In this document: positions 23,141 to 34,540 of the stretch, piece by piece
Layout: the number at the start of each line of letters is the position of its first letter
Numbering within the stretch: position 1 is the stretch's first letter
Assembly: GCF_015832195.1 (NCBI RefSeq)
Contig: NC_052026.1
Span: forward strand, 16,091,013 to 16,155,012
Length of the DNA stretch: 64,000 nucleotides
Origin: Motacilla alba alba
Lineage: Eukaryota; Chordata; Aves; Passeriformes; Motacillidae
Direction of reading: 5' to 3'
Notes under the pieces: model-generated
The model's input: the letters and a program-made list of their open reading frames with translations, nothing else
Told to the model about the DNA's origin: nothing
Database searches by the model: none
Translations under genes and position numbers: made by a program

Positions 23141-25244
23141 TTTGTGGAAAAGCGTTGGTTTCACAATGTGCAATTAATCAACATCTATTTACTGAATTGA
23201 CATGAAACATTTCTATACAAGATACCATAAAACAACATTACTGAATTAGGCTCATTGTTTTCCATAAAGGAAGTTTCATTTTACTGAAATGTATTGGTAT
23301 TTTCTTTATGAAACTCAAAGGAACTGCAGAGAGTTCATAAAACAAGGAAATTTTCCCCATCAAGTAAGAAGTAAATTTTCAGCAGGACAATACAAGACAT
23401 TAAAAAAAACCCAAAAACTTAGATTATTTCCTTTAGGAGGTTATATTTTGCCAGAGAAAATTATGAATGAATAATGGAGCAATTCTTGATTAAACCCAGT
23501 AGAATAAAAAGCAGCAGAATGGGCAATATAATATATGCAGGACCAGAGCATCTGTATGCCATCTTGTAATAAATATGGCACAAATAAAACATTAAACTGG
23601 CAACAGAACTGGGTGAGGAAGTGTGAAAGACAATCAGGGATAGATTTTTTTGAGAGTTATAGTGTGTATAAAACATCAGCTCTGCTGAATGACAGAAGAG
23701 ATTCAGACTGAAATTATGTGCAGACGGAAATTACTGAAGGCAGGAAAGGCTGCAGCCTAAGTGCTTAAAACATATGAGAGGTGAGATGTTATCGAGCAGA
23801 TAAAGCAAAAGGGATGGGAGGAAGGCACTACAAGACATCTGAGAGGGTGACACCGTTGTTTGCAGCATGGTGACATATGAAAGGAGGCAGCAGGGCTACC
23901 AGTACATTACTATGCTCTAATTTTCAGTATGTCTGTTTGGCTTGTAAGAGGAAGAAAACAGCTTTTGAACAATTCATTTTCCACTGTATCAGTCCAAGGG
24001 TGCAGTCCATGGAGAGGTCATTTGATGGATCTTTTACCGACTCTCAGCTCTCCTGACTCTGCCCTCCCACAGCAGCATCCACTCTGGTTTCCACGTGGCT
24101 GCCACACAACACCAAGCACTGGCAAACCTGGTCCCCAGTTTTGATGAGCTGCACTCAGCCAATAACCACAGCTGAGGAGGGAGAGCACAGGAGATGAGCC
24201 CAAAAGGGTCCTGCTGCAACTCACTCTGCAATGTGGGAAACAACATTTCCATTCATGAGCTAAGCTATCTGCCCAAAGAAGAATGCATTGCTTCATGGAG
24301 AAGGATGAAAGTATTTTACCTCTTCCCTAGGAGAAGGGAAATAATCTGGATTCAATCTTGTGCCTGGAGGAGCATTTGTACTGGGACAGACTGTACACTT
24401 AGAGCCTGGTCCTACCCAGTGGCAAAAGAAATTGGTTTTTCATTAAAAAAAATAAAAATATACTTGTTAAATTTTTTAGCTTCTTATTAAATATACTCCA
24501 CTTGTCGGAACAATAAAATGTAGTAAATTACCGCTAACCATGTTACCTGAACAGTTTAATTTTATGCCACAAGAAACACTTGCATCTGCTGATTAAGATC
24601 TGTGATTTACACTTTGCACCTCTTGAAAAAAGTTACCTGGAGCGAGAAGAAAGGCAGAAAATTTCTTTTAATGAAATATTAATATGAATTAATTCAGTGG
24701 TAGTAGTAATTGTTACTGAGTTCATTCTTCAAAATTCCAATTTCAATTCACCATCTTGGTGTTTTATTACTGCCTTTTCACAGTGCTTGTGCAATGAATT
24801 ACAGCAATGTCTCCGCAGGACAAAGATATGCTGCGTGAATTACTCCTTGTTGTAAAAATCCAAAGTGCTCTGTTTACAAAACTGTACCTGATGTTTCCAT
24901 GTGTTATCTAGAAGCCAAGTAAATCTGTGCTGCAGTCTGAAATAAGATTTCCTGGTTCAATGTAAACTTGAGTCACAATCAGTAAACACCACAGTTTTGG
25001 ATATTGGAAAGACCAAAGGAAATTTTGGAGCAGTTTAGGGGTTTTCAGTGCGTTGCACATGGCAGTGCCCTCCTTCAGGCAGCCACAGGCTTGTCCTTGG
25101 CACTCACTCCTCATCCATCCCTGCCCTTCTCCCACCCCTGGCACACACAGGGGCAGTACAGGACAGGGTGGATGCAGGAGGTGACTCAACAACCCGTGCC
25201 TACCAAACCCCAGCACCACAGGGCCCAGAGCCAGGAGCAGGGAT
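23141..25244. other. Non-coding; conserved-looking AT-rich stretch at 24500-24900
   Basis: No gene recognised. A GC-richer patch at about 24020-24200 holds overlapping frames on both strands without a recognisable product. From 24500 to 24900 the sequence is repeat-free, AT-rich and dense in homeodomain-like words (TTAATATGAATTAATTC, GAATTACAGCAATG, GTGAATTACTCC), so it is a candidate conserved non-coding element by appearance only. Another GC-richer patch at 25040-25240 is unassigned. Confidence 0.4.
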
Positions 25245-25451
25245 CAGATTTGGCTGAGCAGCAGCTTCTGCCCCACTAATGAGTCCCAGCTGAACATGGA
25301 AGGGGTGACCACCTCCACATTGAAGTCATCTCCATCTGTGTTGAGTTTGGTGTTGTGTCTGTGAAAGTCCCCAGCCACAGCTTTTGCTCCCTCCGCCTCA
25401 TCGGGGCTGGTGGTTTCTTTTATCAGTTCTGTCACTGACTCATTGTCTGAC
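25245..25451 (-). other. Coding-like open frame of unknown status, possible exon
   Basis: Reading the minus strand from a TTTCCCACAG acceptor-like site at 25460-25451, an open frame of about 68 codons runs to a stop near 25245. There is no ATG near the start, so it could only be an internal or terminal exon. The inferred peptide is acidic and mixed in composition, with segments such as TSPDEAEGAKAVAGDF and NTDGDDFNVEVVTP, and it has no hydrophobic or low-complexity bias. I recognise no family. The first roughly ten codons overlap a MIR-derived segment, so exonisation of repeat DNA or pure chance are both possible. The polypyrimidine tract upstream of the acceptor is weak, which counts against a real exon. 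Confidence 0.2.
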
Positions 25452-25530
25452 TGTGGGAAATTAATTTAGTTTTGTCTGCACTTCAGTTTTCTCCATTGCA
25501 AAATAGCAATAAACTGCTTTATAAGCATGT
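25422..25530 (+). mobile_element. Degenerate MIR-type SINE fragment
   Basis: TCAGTTCTGTCACTGACTCA, TTGTCTGACTGTGGGAAATT, AATTTAGTTTTGTCTGCACT, TCAGTTTTCTCCATTGCAAA and AATAGCAATAAACTGC follow the MIR core in order ('agctctgccactgactcgctgtgtgaccttgggcaagtcacttaa...tctgtgcctcagtttccccatctgtaaaatgggg'). It is diverged throughout, with no intact internal promoter. Confidence 0.72.
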
Positions 25531-28500
25531 GTACGCCAAACACTGCACACACTCTTATCACTCAAAGAAGGCTTTTTTGCATGTTTCGTATGTTGAGGTC
25601 CTAATGTCAGCATTTTACAACAAACACAATATTTTAAACTTCTTGGCACACATTTCCATACATTGATAAGTTGCCCAATAGCAGCGGTCTAACCCATCAA
25701 AAGCATCAGCAGGTTCTAAGCCAAAAGAAAGGTGATTTAAACATTAGTTTAAATACAAGAGTGGGAGGTGAGGCATATTCAGATCTAACTGATTATAGAT
25801 GTAAGACTTTTATTAACTATAACATCACGCTACGTAGGCATCTCCAGGCACTCTGAAGACAGAGCACCACATTTAAACTTTCAGCTTTGTATAAATAGAA
25901 ACTTTATGCAAAATATTCAGAGGGAGAATTATGGTTACCACTGACTATTTCTTTCTTTTTAAAAAGTAATTAACCCCTTTTTCAGGCTAAATGTTTTCTT
26001 CATTGGTGATGCTGTTTTCCAACTGGTACAAGAGGTTAGAGAACAGTTGCTGCACTAAACTCTCACTTTTTCTTAAGACAGGGGAATAATTTAGAGGCAG
26101 TGTTTCTAAACTAATTGGTCTAATCACAGTTTCTCAATTTTTATTTCACATTTCTTGTATGTCAGATCTGAGGCTGATTAATCTGTATTACATATGCATT
26201 TGGTGGAAAGAAACTTGATAAGTGATTCAAAAAATTCTAGACATTCCTTGATAGTGTGAATTTCAAGTGAATTAGAAACAGGTTTTGAGAAGTCAATAAT
26301 TAAAGATCCTAAGAAAGCCAGATAGCCAGGCAAACACTCAGATAATACTTGCCTAATCTATTTTATTTATTTGGTTATTTATATGTCAGTAATTAACCCT
26401 GACATCATCAATCTTGAATGAGCATAGAAATGTTTAATTTTCATTATTTTGCTTTCAGTGTTTGCTCTTGCTTCTGCAAACATCTCAAGACATTTAGCAT
26501 CTTGCAAATGCTTTGGAAAATAATTTGTTGCTAATGACTCGGACAGATTTTTTGGTTTGTCTCCATTAATGACCATGAACAGTGCAACTAAAAAACAAGG
26601 GCAGCTTTCCAATGTTGCTGGACCTAAAGCACCTTCCACTGGAAGTCATGTTGGAGAGCTCATCACACCCAGCCGTTCCTGAGGACACACTGCAACCCCA
26701 CAAGTGCTCTGTGAAATTCAGCCAGCCCAGCTGAACAGGTTGTGTCTCATGCAGAACCACCAGGGTGCTTTGTCAGCTTGAACAACCTTTGAGTCTTCCA
26801 CGACAGCTGATTTCCACTGGCCTTTGGTTTCAGCCCAGTATTTTTTCCTGATGAGTATGACTTCAGGTATTATTAACCTTGCTGAAGTGGACATCTTGTA
26901 CAGTATTCTCTCAATAGACTTGATGAAAGTCCCACTGGAGCCAATGGAGAAATTCCCATTGACTCTGTACTGGATGGAGGCCAGGAAAACTGCTCTGTGA
27001 TGTTATTTTTTGTTACTATCCATGTTGCTTCACCTTTTATAAATTGCATATTATTCATTCACTCAGGAACTTCAACTACAGAATTCAGCCACACAAACAA
27101 CTCCAGGCATCCAAGAAACTCAAAGACAAGAACTGAAACCCTGACTCTTCACAGGAACTTTTGCAAGACACTAAACTGCTTAAAATAAAATAAAACACAG
27201 ATGCAGCAAACCTTCAGTTCTGCAGTTTTCATGAGAGCCAGGTGTCGACATGTGTATCCATAATTGCACTGGGACTCACCTTTCTAGTGGTGTGGTAAAA
27301 AAAAACCAAAAGTGTTAAATAAGGAATGCAACTTGCAGAAATTCTTTCTCATGGGACAAGCATATAAAGGAGAAGCTGGGATCTACATATGCACAGAGGA
27401 AGTGGAAACCAGAAAAAAGGAATGAGAAAGAGGAAAGCTGCAGTAGGCAAACTGGAAGTGATGAATAAACAAATTTGAGAGACAATGTAGGGACTGAATG
27501 TGAACAAGTAAATGTAACTGTGATGCCTCAGGTTTAGCTTTTTTATTTTTCGGATTCTGTAGTGCTCAGACTGATATAGGTTCTAATGTTTACTGACCCT
27601 CCAATAAAGTATCACTGTGAAATACACAGCCTGTGGATAATCCCACATCCACAGAGGAAAATGTCATCAGACAGAAGCTTAATAACACCAGACAGACCTC
27701 ACAGGTAAATACAATCCTGAACATACCACATTATCATTACATAAAAAACTAAATGTCAGATTATCATTGCTACATTATAATTCCTCCTGGCATGGGAATT
27801 GATCTTGTTCCACGTAAGCCAACTTGAGTTTTCCTACTGAATTCAATGCATGGGAAGCAAAAACATGCAGAGGAAACACAGTGAAAAAAGGAAGAGGAAG
27901 ACCATTTACCTTTGAACACACAGTAAACTCTTAGTTTTTCCTTTCTTCTTCAGGATGGATATGCAGAAAACCTGTATGACCTCAATGAACTTCCAGACCC
28001 TCTGGGCACCAGAAGGATCCTCCTGTTGACCAACTGGAACATCCTGCCTGCTCTTTGGGAGTTTGCAGGAGTTCTGTCCCAGCCTTCTCATGCTCCCCTC
28101 GAGACTCATCTGTCTCTGACACGAGCAACAAGGGAGACAGAGCAGCTGGGGAATCAATAGGGACAAGCTGAAAGTTATTTACAGATGTTAGCTGAGAAAA
28201 TAGGAAACCCACAGAGCAGGGCAGCATGTGCAACTCTGTCTCGGAGGGAGTGTTCTCCTGTAATTAGAACCCCAAAGGTTTTATACTGATTTTTAGCTTT
28301 TGCTCTGAGCAACAGCACCTAATGCCAGCAACTGGTGTCCAGATATTCTAATATTCCTGGCTTGGAGATTCTAGCCTCTCAAACAAAATGAAAGGGAAAA
28401 GCACTGTGGCACAGTTCCAATTATCTGCAGACACAAAATCTGCAGCATTTTCTGTATGTCACTTTGCCACAGCACCACAACAATGGTTCAGAGGAACACA

Positions 28501-31500
28501 GGATGTTTATGAACCTTGGCTGAAAGCAACTGAGTTACATCAGCCTTAACAGTCTTCAGTAAGCTCAACTAAATCTGAAAGCTGTTTTTACATTTACTGA
28601 TGATTCTGACCACATCTCTCCTTGCTTCACACATTGCACCAGACTCCAGCCACTCTGTGATCATTTAACCTCTCAGACATAAACAAGCAGAACTGAATCA
28701 CAATTATACCAACCATTATTACCAACATCCCATCCTGGATGTCAGGTTTGGGAGTATGACACATCAATACTGCCCACAGATGTCTATTTGTTTCTAATCT
28801 TATAATTTAAATTGATCACTTGAGTAAAATTACACAAGAACATATTGTACTTGCAGGATGAAAAAAACTGAGCAAATCTACTTTATCCTTAACAAATTGC
28901 CTATCAATTAGATTTGTAACATCACACTTCTCACTACAGCCTGTAATTGAATTCACACTTTGGAAAAACAGTCCCTGCTACCCAGTTCACAAAATCTAGC
29001 ATAATTTCTATTTTAATAGTTCTTCTCCTGCTCATAGAAAATAATTAACTCAAAAAATAATGACTGCTTACTCCAGACAGATTGAAACAGTGCAGCCTTT
29101 AAATTTATCCCCCAACTATTTGGTGTTATATTCCAATTGCAGTTTGTTCATAGAGGCCATAAATCCACATTAGCTTCTTAGTGACCAATCTGAACAACAA
29201 TTTTGACTAAAGGAGACAGTAAAAATATGAATGTGAAAACATGTCAAAAAAACAAATCTGAACCTATTTCCACAGAAATAGACCTCAATTTTAGGATAGA
29301 TGTTCAACACAGAAAATAAATTTTGAGTGTGCCTCTGGCACCCATCTTTCCTTCATACTGGTGGTTGCTAACTCCATGCAAGGTTTCTGCACCAGCATTT
29401 CCAAGTCATTCAAAAATTTTATTTTGTTAAGTGTTGTGTTTCCAAGACTGGCCTTAATTAGCCTTGTAATGCCTTCACAGCAGGCTCTTGCTCTCAGACT
29501 TCTATTAAGACTATAATTAATTCTACAGTTCTAAATGCTCCATAGCCATAATTTATTTATGGGTCTAACATTTTCCTCACATCTGAAATTACATTTGCAG
29601 CTCTTTTGTTTTTCCTAAATCTTCCCTTGATCCTTCTCTGTATATATGGCTACTACATTTTGCATTTTTATCTCCCTGACATCTTCAGAAAAGGCCTCTG
29701 GTACAGAACTTTTTCTAGTCGAGTGAGTTGTGATAGTGTCACCCAGACTAAAGGTCTGTACTAGTTATTTTCTCTGAAAGGCTGACTCACTGCTATCGTT
29801 TGCCTTTCCCTGTTTTAACTTGTCTTGAACAGCACATTAATATTTCTGTTCTCACCAGATATCATTCATTTTCATCAGTCTTTTCTAAAAATTAGAAAAG
29901 AATGTCAGAAATGCACACTGTGCCTTCTCAAACTTTCAAAGCAATGGAATATCAGGGCCTCAGTATTTAAAAAAAATCAGTAAATAATCACTGTAGTGTA
30001 ATAGATTAATTTATTTATTTTAGCCACTACTTAAACTAATTATGTTACGTGGTTTAGGACTTTGTACTCACAAAAAGCCAACATCTCCCAATCAAGCTGC
30101 CCAGCCAGCACATCCACACATCCTGACACAGCTCAAAGGCACTGCTGCAGCCCTCACTGCCAACCAGGATTCTCACAGGGAGATAATCCCCTCAGATAAT
30201 CTACCAACAGAATGAGCCTTAACTGTTTCTTTCTTAAGATTAGGAGTGTGTATGTCTGCTTGCACTCACTTGTTTTGCAAACAGTTCTACAGACACAAGC
30301 ATGGGAAGCATCTATTTTCCAGACTTTAATTTCTGCAGCCCCTGTTTACAAGGAAAGACAGGGTGGTCCAAGGGAGAACAGAACAGTCATGAGTGACCAG
30401 ACTACTTTGTCTCTTCAGCTGTGTCCCTGGCATGCCGTGTGGAACAGCACATTTAGCTTTCCCTTGGGCATTTGTGCATGGCACAGCCACAGCTGGAGAC
30501 TCCGAGACCTGTCCTTACCTTATTATCTGTGTAAACTGGTTTAGTCCACCTAGGAAATGCTGCTTGCATCCTGCATTTCCCTGACAGGCTCACTAATGCT
30601 GATCCAATACTCTGTGGTTTGTGCAGTTAATACTGGAAAGCTAAAACTGCCCCCACTGAAGAGAAAGAGCAACAAACCTTATGACTTTTTTTTCCCCAAT
30701 AACAGCTATTATGCAACTCCACCAGAAGCATTTCTTTGGAAATCTCTCTGTTATGTCCTCACATGCTTTCTCTGCCTTAGCCAGAATTCTGCCCTTCCTA
30801 AAAATTACCTACCCAGGAACTCATACAAGCACATCTTCTTCTGTTTCAGGGCTGGAGAAGAGAGCTCTGGAATGCCAGTGCCTGGCTGTCAGAACACCTC
30901 TCATCCTCACCCGCTTACATCTACCGAAGAAATGATCCTCTGTGTCTTTACACATTATGTCAGGGCACAACTGACAATATGATGGGAATTAGGTATGTAG
31001 TGTAACAAGAGTTATGTTTGCTGATCATGTGTTAAGAAAACAGGAAAGTCACTTGGTTCAGTTTCAAGTGTGTAGGCAAACCAAGAACTTACTCCTGTCA
31101 AGCAACCATACCATGAGCAGTCTGCCACGCTAGGGAAACCAGGCAATGCCACAATGATCCAGAGTCTCCTTTCCAGATTTGTGTCACATTTATTCTCTCA
31201 GCTCAGAAACACATTTAGTTCACAGAAAAAAAAAGACAAGGAATGGCTTTAAATGACTCATTTATACTTCATCCATACTGTGCTGCTCTGCAATGCTTTC
31301 TCCTACAACCAGCCACTCCATTCAACTCAGAACCTGTTTTATTCAGAGTCCTGCCAGGGCTATTTCCCCCACTGAGAGCAGAGCTCCTGGAGTATATTTG
31401 CATATTAAATCCAAGCAGACATTTCCATGATCAGGGAACCACAGTGAAGGAGTGGAGTAGCAGATAGGTGTCAAAGAAAACCAAGGAGCTCTCTGGAATG

Positions 31501-33416
31501 TTCACTGGGACAGGCGCTGAGCTGGCTGCTCCTCAGCTACGACACCCCACTCATGACACAGTGGTGAGAAGAAAAGAAAACAACAGTGTCAGAGGGAAAG
31601 GAACATGGCACTGGTGGCCCAAATTAAATGACATTATTGGCAATTCCACTAAGTGAATTGGATCCAAAAATCAACCTGATTAGGGCACAGGAGCCTCTGA
31701 GGAATCAGGGGCAGGGCTGAGTTAGTGAGCAAGGCGGCAAAAAAAGGCTCTACAATAAATTCAAAAGAAAGCAGGCAGAGCAGAGAGAGTTTCTAGCTAC
31801 CTGTGTGTAAACATGTATCAGTGGTCAGTGAAAACACTGAGTCCTGCTGAATCACTTGTGATGAGGGAGGTGAAAGTCCAGGCTACATATGCCAAAAGGA
31901 AATAGAAAAGAAACAAATAATTTTTAAAGATAGAACCAGAATACAGGTAAATATTGGCTTCAGATAAGTATGTCTATGAATAGTTTTATAGAGGGGAGCA
32001 TATCTAGAGATAAAAATGCCCTTGTGTTCAGCCTTGGTTGAGGAAGTTTTAGGCAAGCACACTGTGATTTCTAGATACTTATCAGATCTGTATCTGAATG
32101 TCCTGCCAGAATTTCCCAATCAAATTTCTCTGTAACCCCAGCACTTGAAACAGGTGAGCTCCTACAGAATAAAAAGGGGAGCAGAATAAATCTTTCCATT
32201 TTATTCATTTATTTCAACTTTACGTAGCTCTTTATACACCTGTGATTGAAACTCCTCACAATCACTTAAATTCAAGATGCTAGAAAATGATACTTCTGAT
32301 TAGAAAAGCAAATAGAAATATATTTAAAATAATTAACTGTGAAAATGTGTATTAACTATCGTTATTCTTTACATGGGAAAAATCTGTGCCACCTGAGAAC
32401 TGGTGTATCCAGCCATTCAAAATGCATCATTTTTCCAAGGCAGGAATGTCAAAAATAATCTCTCCACATATTCAGCTACACAGACTTTTACATAAATCAC
32501 TGAAGATATCACCCTAAGGGAACTGAGGATGAGTTGCCAATTTCATTCTGTAGGCTTGCAACAAAACTCTCTCAAAATGAATTTTGTCAAATCATAAGAC
32601 CCAGCACTGTTTGGAAAAGGCAGTGTTTTGCTGTACTCTTCTCTTCCCACTTGTGCCAGTAGAGATTTCCAGAGCACAGAAGTCAGATGAATAGTTGCAC
32701 CTGAATCCAGCACTAATGCCAAAGCCTGTTGAATTAATCCAACCCATGACAACTAAATTAAGGAATTCTGCTGTCCAGAGAGTGACAGATCCATTGACTG
32801 AATCAGATTATCAGTGCAACGCTGTGCTATCAAACCAAAGCAAACACGTTCATTGCAGGCACTACAAGAAAAGCCAAACCACTCCAGCTCCCCAGTTTTA
32901 ACAGACAGATTCTCAGGATGCTGAGTAACACATTAATGCCAGAATAAGCAGCCCAGGGGAAACTCCCCAAGCCAAAGAACAGAACTGGGAATTTACCACA
33001 GAGCATCAGAGAGCGAGGAACACTCAGCAAAGGCTCCCAAACAAATGCCATTGAACTTCCAAACAAATCTGCTCTGACTGCATTGCAACCTTCTGTGATT
33101 ACCATCCATGAATATTGTATCAAATGAAGATTGCTCATTGGAACACTGAATTTTAAAGGAATGTTGCACAGTAGCTGAGGAAAGTGAACTATGAATTTTT
33201 AATTTAGGCATTCACATCAGAAACAAGCTTCTAAAAGTTTTGGGTCTTCCAATCAAATAGATACTTGGTGTGACCTGTGAGAGCAAGTAATAGAGTTTTA
33301 ATTTCAAATGCCAAATAAGAACAATGACTCCTGACAAGCAACAGACCAAGATTCAATAAGACATGACTTGTATTTTTCCTGACACTAAAATATTTGAATT
33401 TTAATGGCAATCTCTT
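25531..33416. other. Non-coding DNA without recognised genes
   Basis: Nearly 8 kb of AT-rich sequence. The longest frame is 141 codons (30557-30982 plus), with no recognisable domain. Around 26900-26990 the words AAAGTCCCACTGGAGCCAAT and TTCCCATTGACTCTGTACTG recall an old amniote repeat carrying 'cccattgacttcaatggg', but the match is too short to name. A/T tracts near 29440-29560 and 29970-30060 are unremarkable. No CR1, ERV-like frame or RNA gene is seen. Confidence 0.45.
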
Positions 33417-33442
33417 TTTTTAGGGTTTTTTTTTTTTTAGTT
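33417..33442 (+). repeat. T-rich low-complexity run
   Basis: A short T run, then AGGG, then a run of about 13 T. It is simple low-complexity DNA. Confidence 0.8.
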
Positions 33443-34483
33443 TTTAGCAGAAAAAAAATACAAAAAGAATTCAAATTTTATAATCTACTGTCAGCAACAT
33501 GTAGTAATTTATGCAACTCCAACCCACTCTAACTCCCACTTATACCAAAAGAAGTTGATCCAGCTGATTCAAGCCAGTGACTTAAGAGGAGGGGGATCCA
33601 ACTGATACCATTCCTGGAGAAATAACAAAACTGCAGCTCCCTGGCTAAATCCAGTAACAGGGAATTTTTTCCTTCTATTGAGGCACAAAGGGTGTCCAAA
33701 CTTCACCAGGCCTTAATGAAGCTGAGTCATAAACCTACATGACAGCAAGTGTATCAATCTCTCCCCATTTGGAACTTTGCAAGATATTATTTTCAAAATA
33801 AAATTACTGGGTATCACACACAACAAAATATATATATATTAACAAAAAAGCCACGTTTTAGGTTACAACACTCAGAAGTTTTAGCTGAAAGGAAATTCAA
33901 TCAAATGTGCTAACCATCTAAATTTCAGGAACTATTACAAAAGCATCAATGAGGCACTGAAGACAGTCATTATTAATTAAGGAAATAATTAAGAGAACAT
34001 GTGCACAGAACTTAATGATAATCCCATACATTGTCTAATTGATACAAGAACATGTTATAAGCTTGATACCACTCCTGTTAATAATAACAGCACTATTTTG
34101 TCATGTACAGCCAAGAGCATTAACTTCTGTATGGCTCATTGGAAGTGCTCCCTCCAAAGTCGAGCTGAGAGGAAAAAGAAGAGGAGGAGAGACAGAGAAG
34201 GGAAAAAAATACACAGAGATGTTATTGCAGGGGTTCTGCTGAGCTGGAAAGGCTCCATGTCACCCCAGAGAAGTGACTCCTGTGCCCCAGTGAGGCAGAA
34301 CAGCACATTTTAAATAAAGTGTGGGGCAAAGGTAAATTTCTGTTTGCTTTTTGCAGCTGTGCTTCCAAAATAACTCTCTGCAGGAAAGAGCACTGTGGCA
34401 AGAGCAGAAGGGAGGATTAACAGCTCTGACCAGGCAGAGCTGGAGCCAGAAATCTGTAGAAACCCAATGGGGTATTAAAAATT
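33443..34483. other. Non-coding, nothing recognised
   Basis: AT-rich sequence with a short (TA)n run near 33828-33838. Open frames of about 104 codons (33999-34313) end in a lysine/arginine-rich purine tract and are unlikely to be coding. Confidence 0.4.
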
Positions 34484-34540
34484 AAAAAAAGAAATAATAA
34501 AAAAAAAAAGAAATAATAAAAAAATACCAAAAAAACCCTT
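34484..34540 (+). repeat. A-rich tract with an internal duplication
   Basis: The motif AAAAAAGAAATAATAAA occurs twice in tandem inside an A-rich run. It could be slippage in a former poly(A). No retroposed body is recognisable upstream. Confidence 0.82.

Noticed and set aside
30557..30982. 141-codon open frame with a hydrophobic start
   Set aside because: The start resembles a signal peptide only loosely. The rest is compositionally like back-translated AT-rich DNA, and nothing is recognised.
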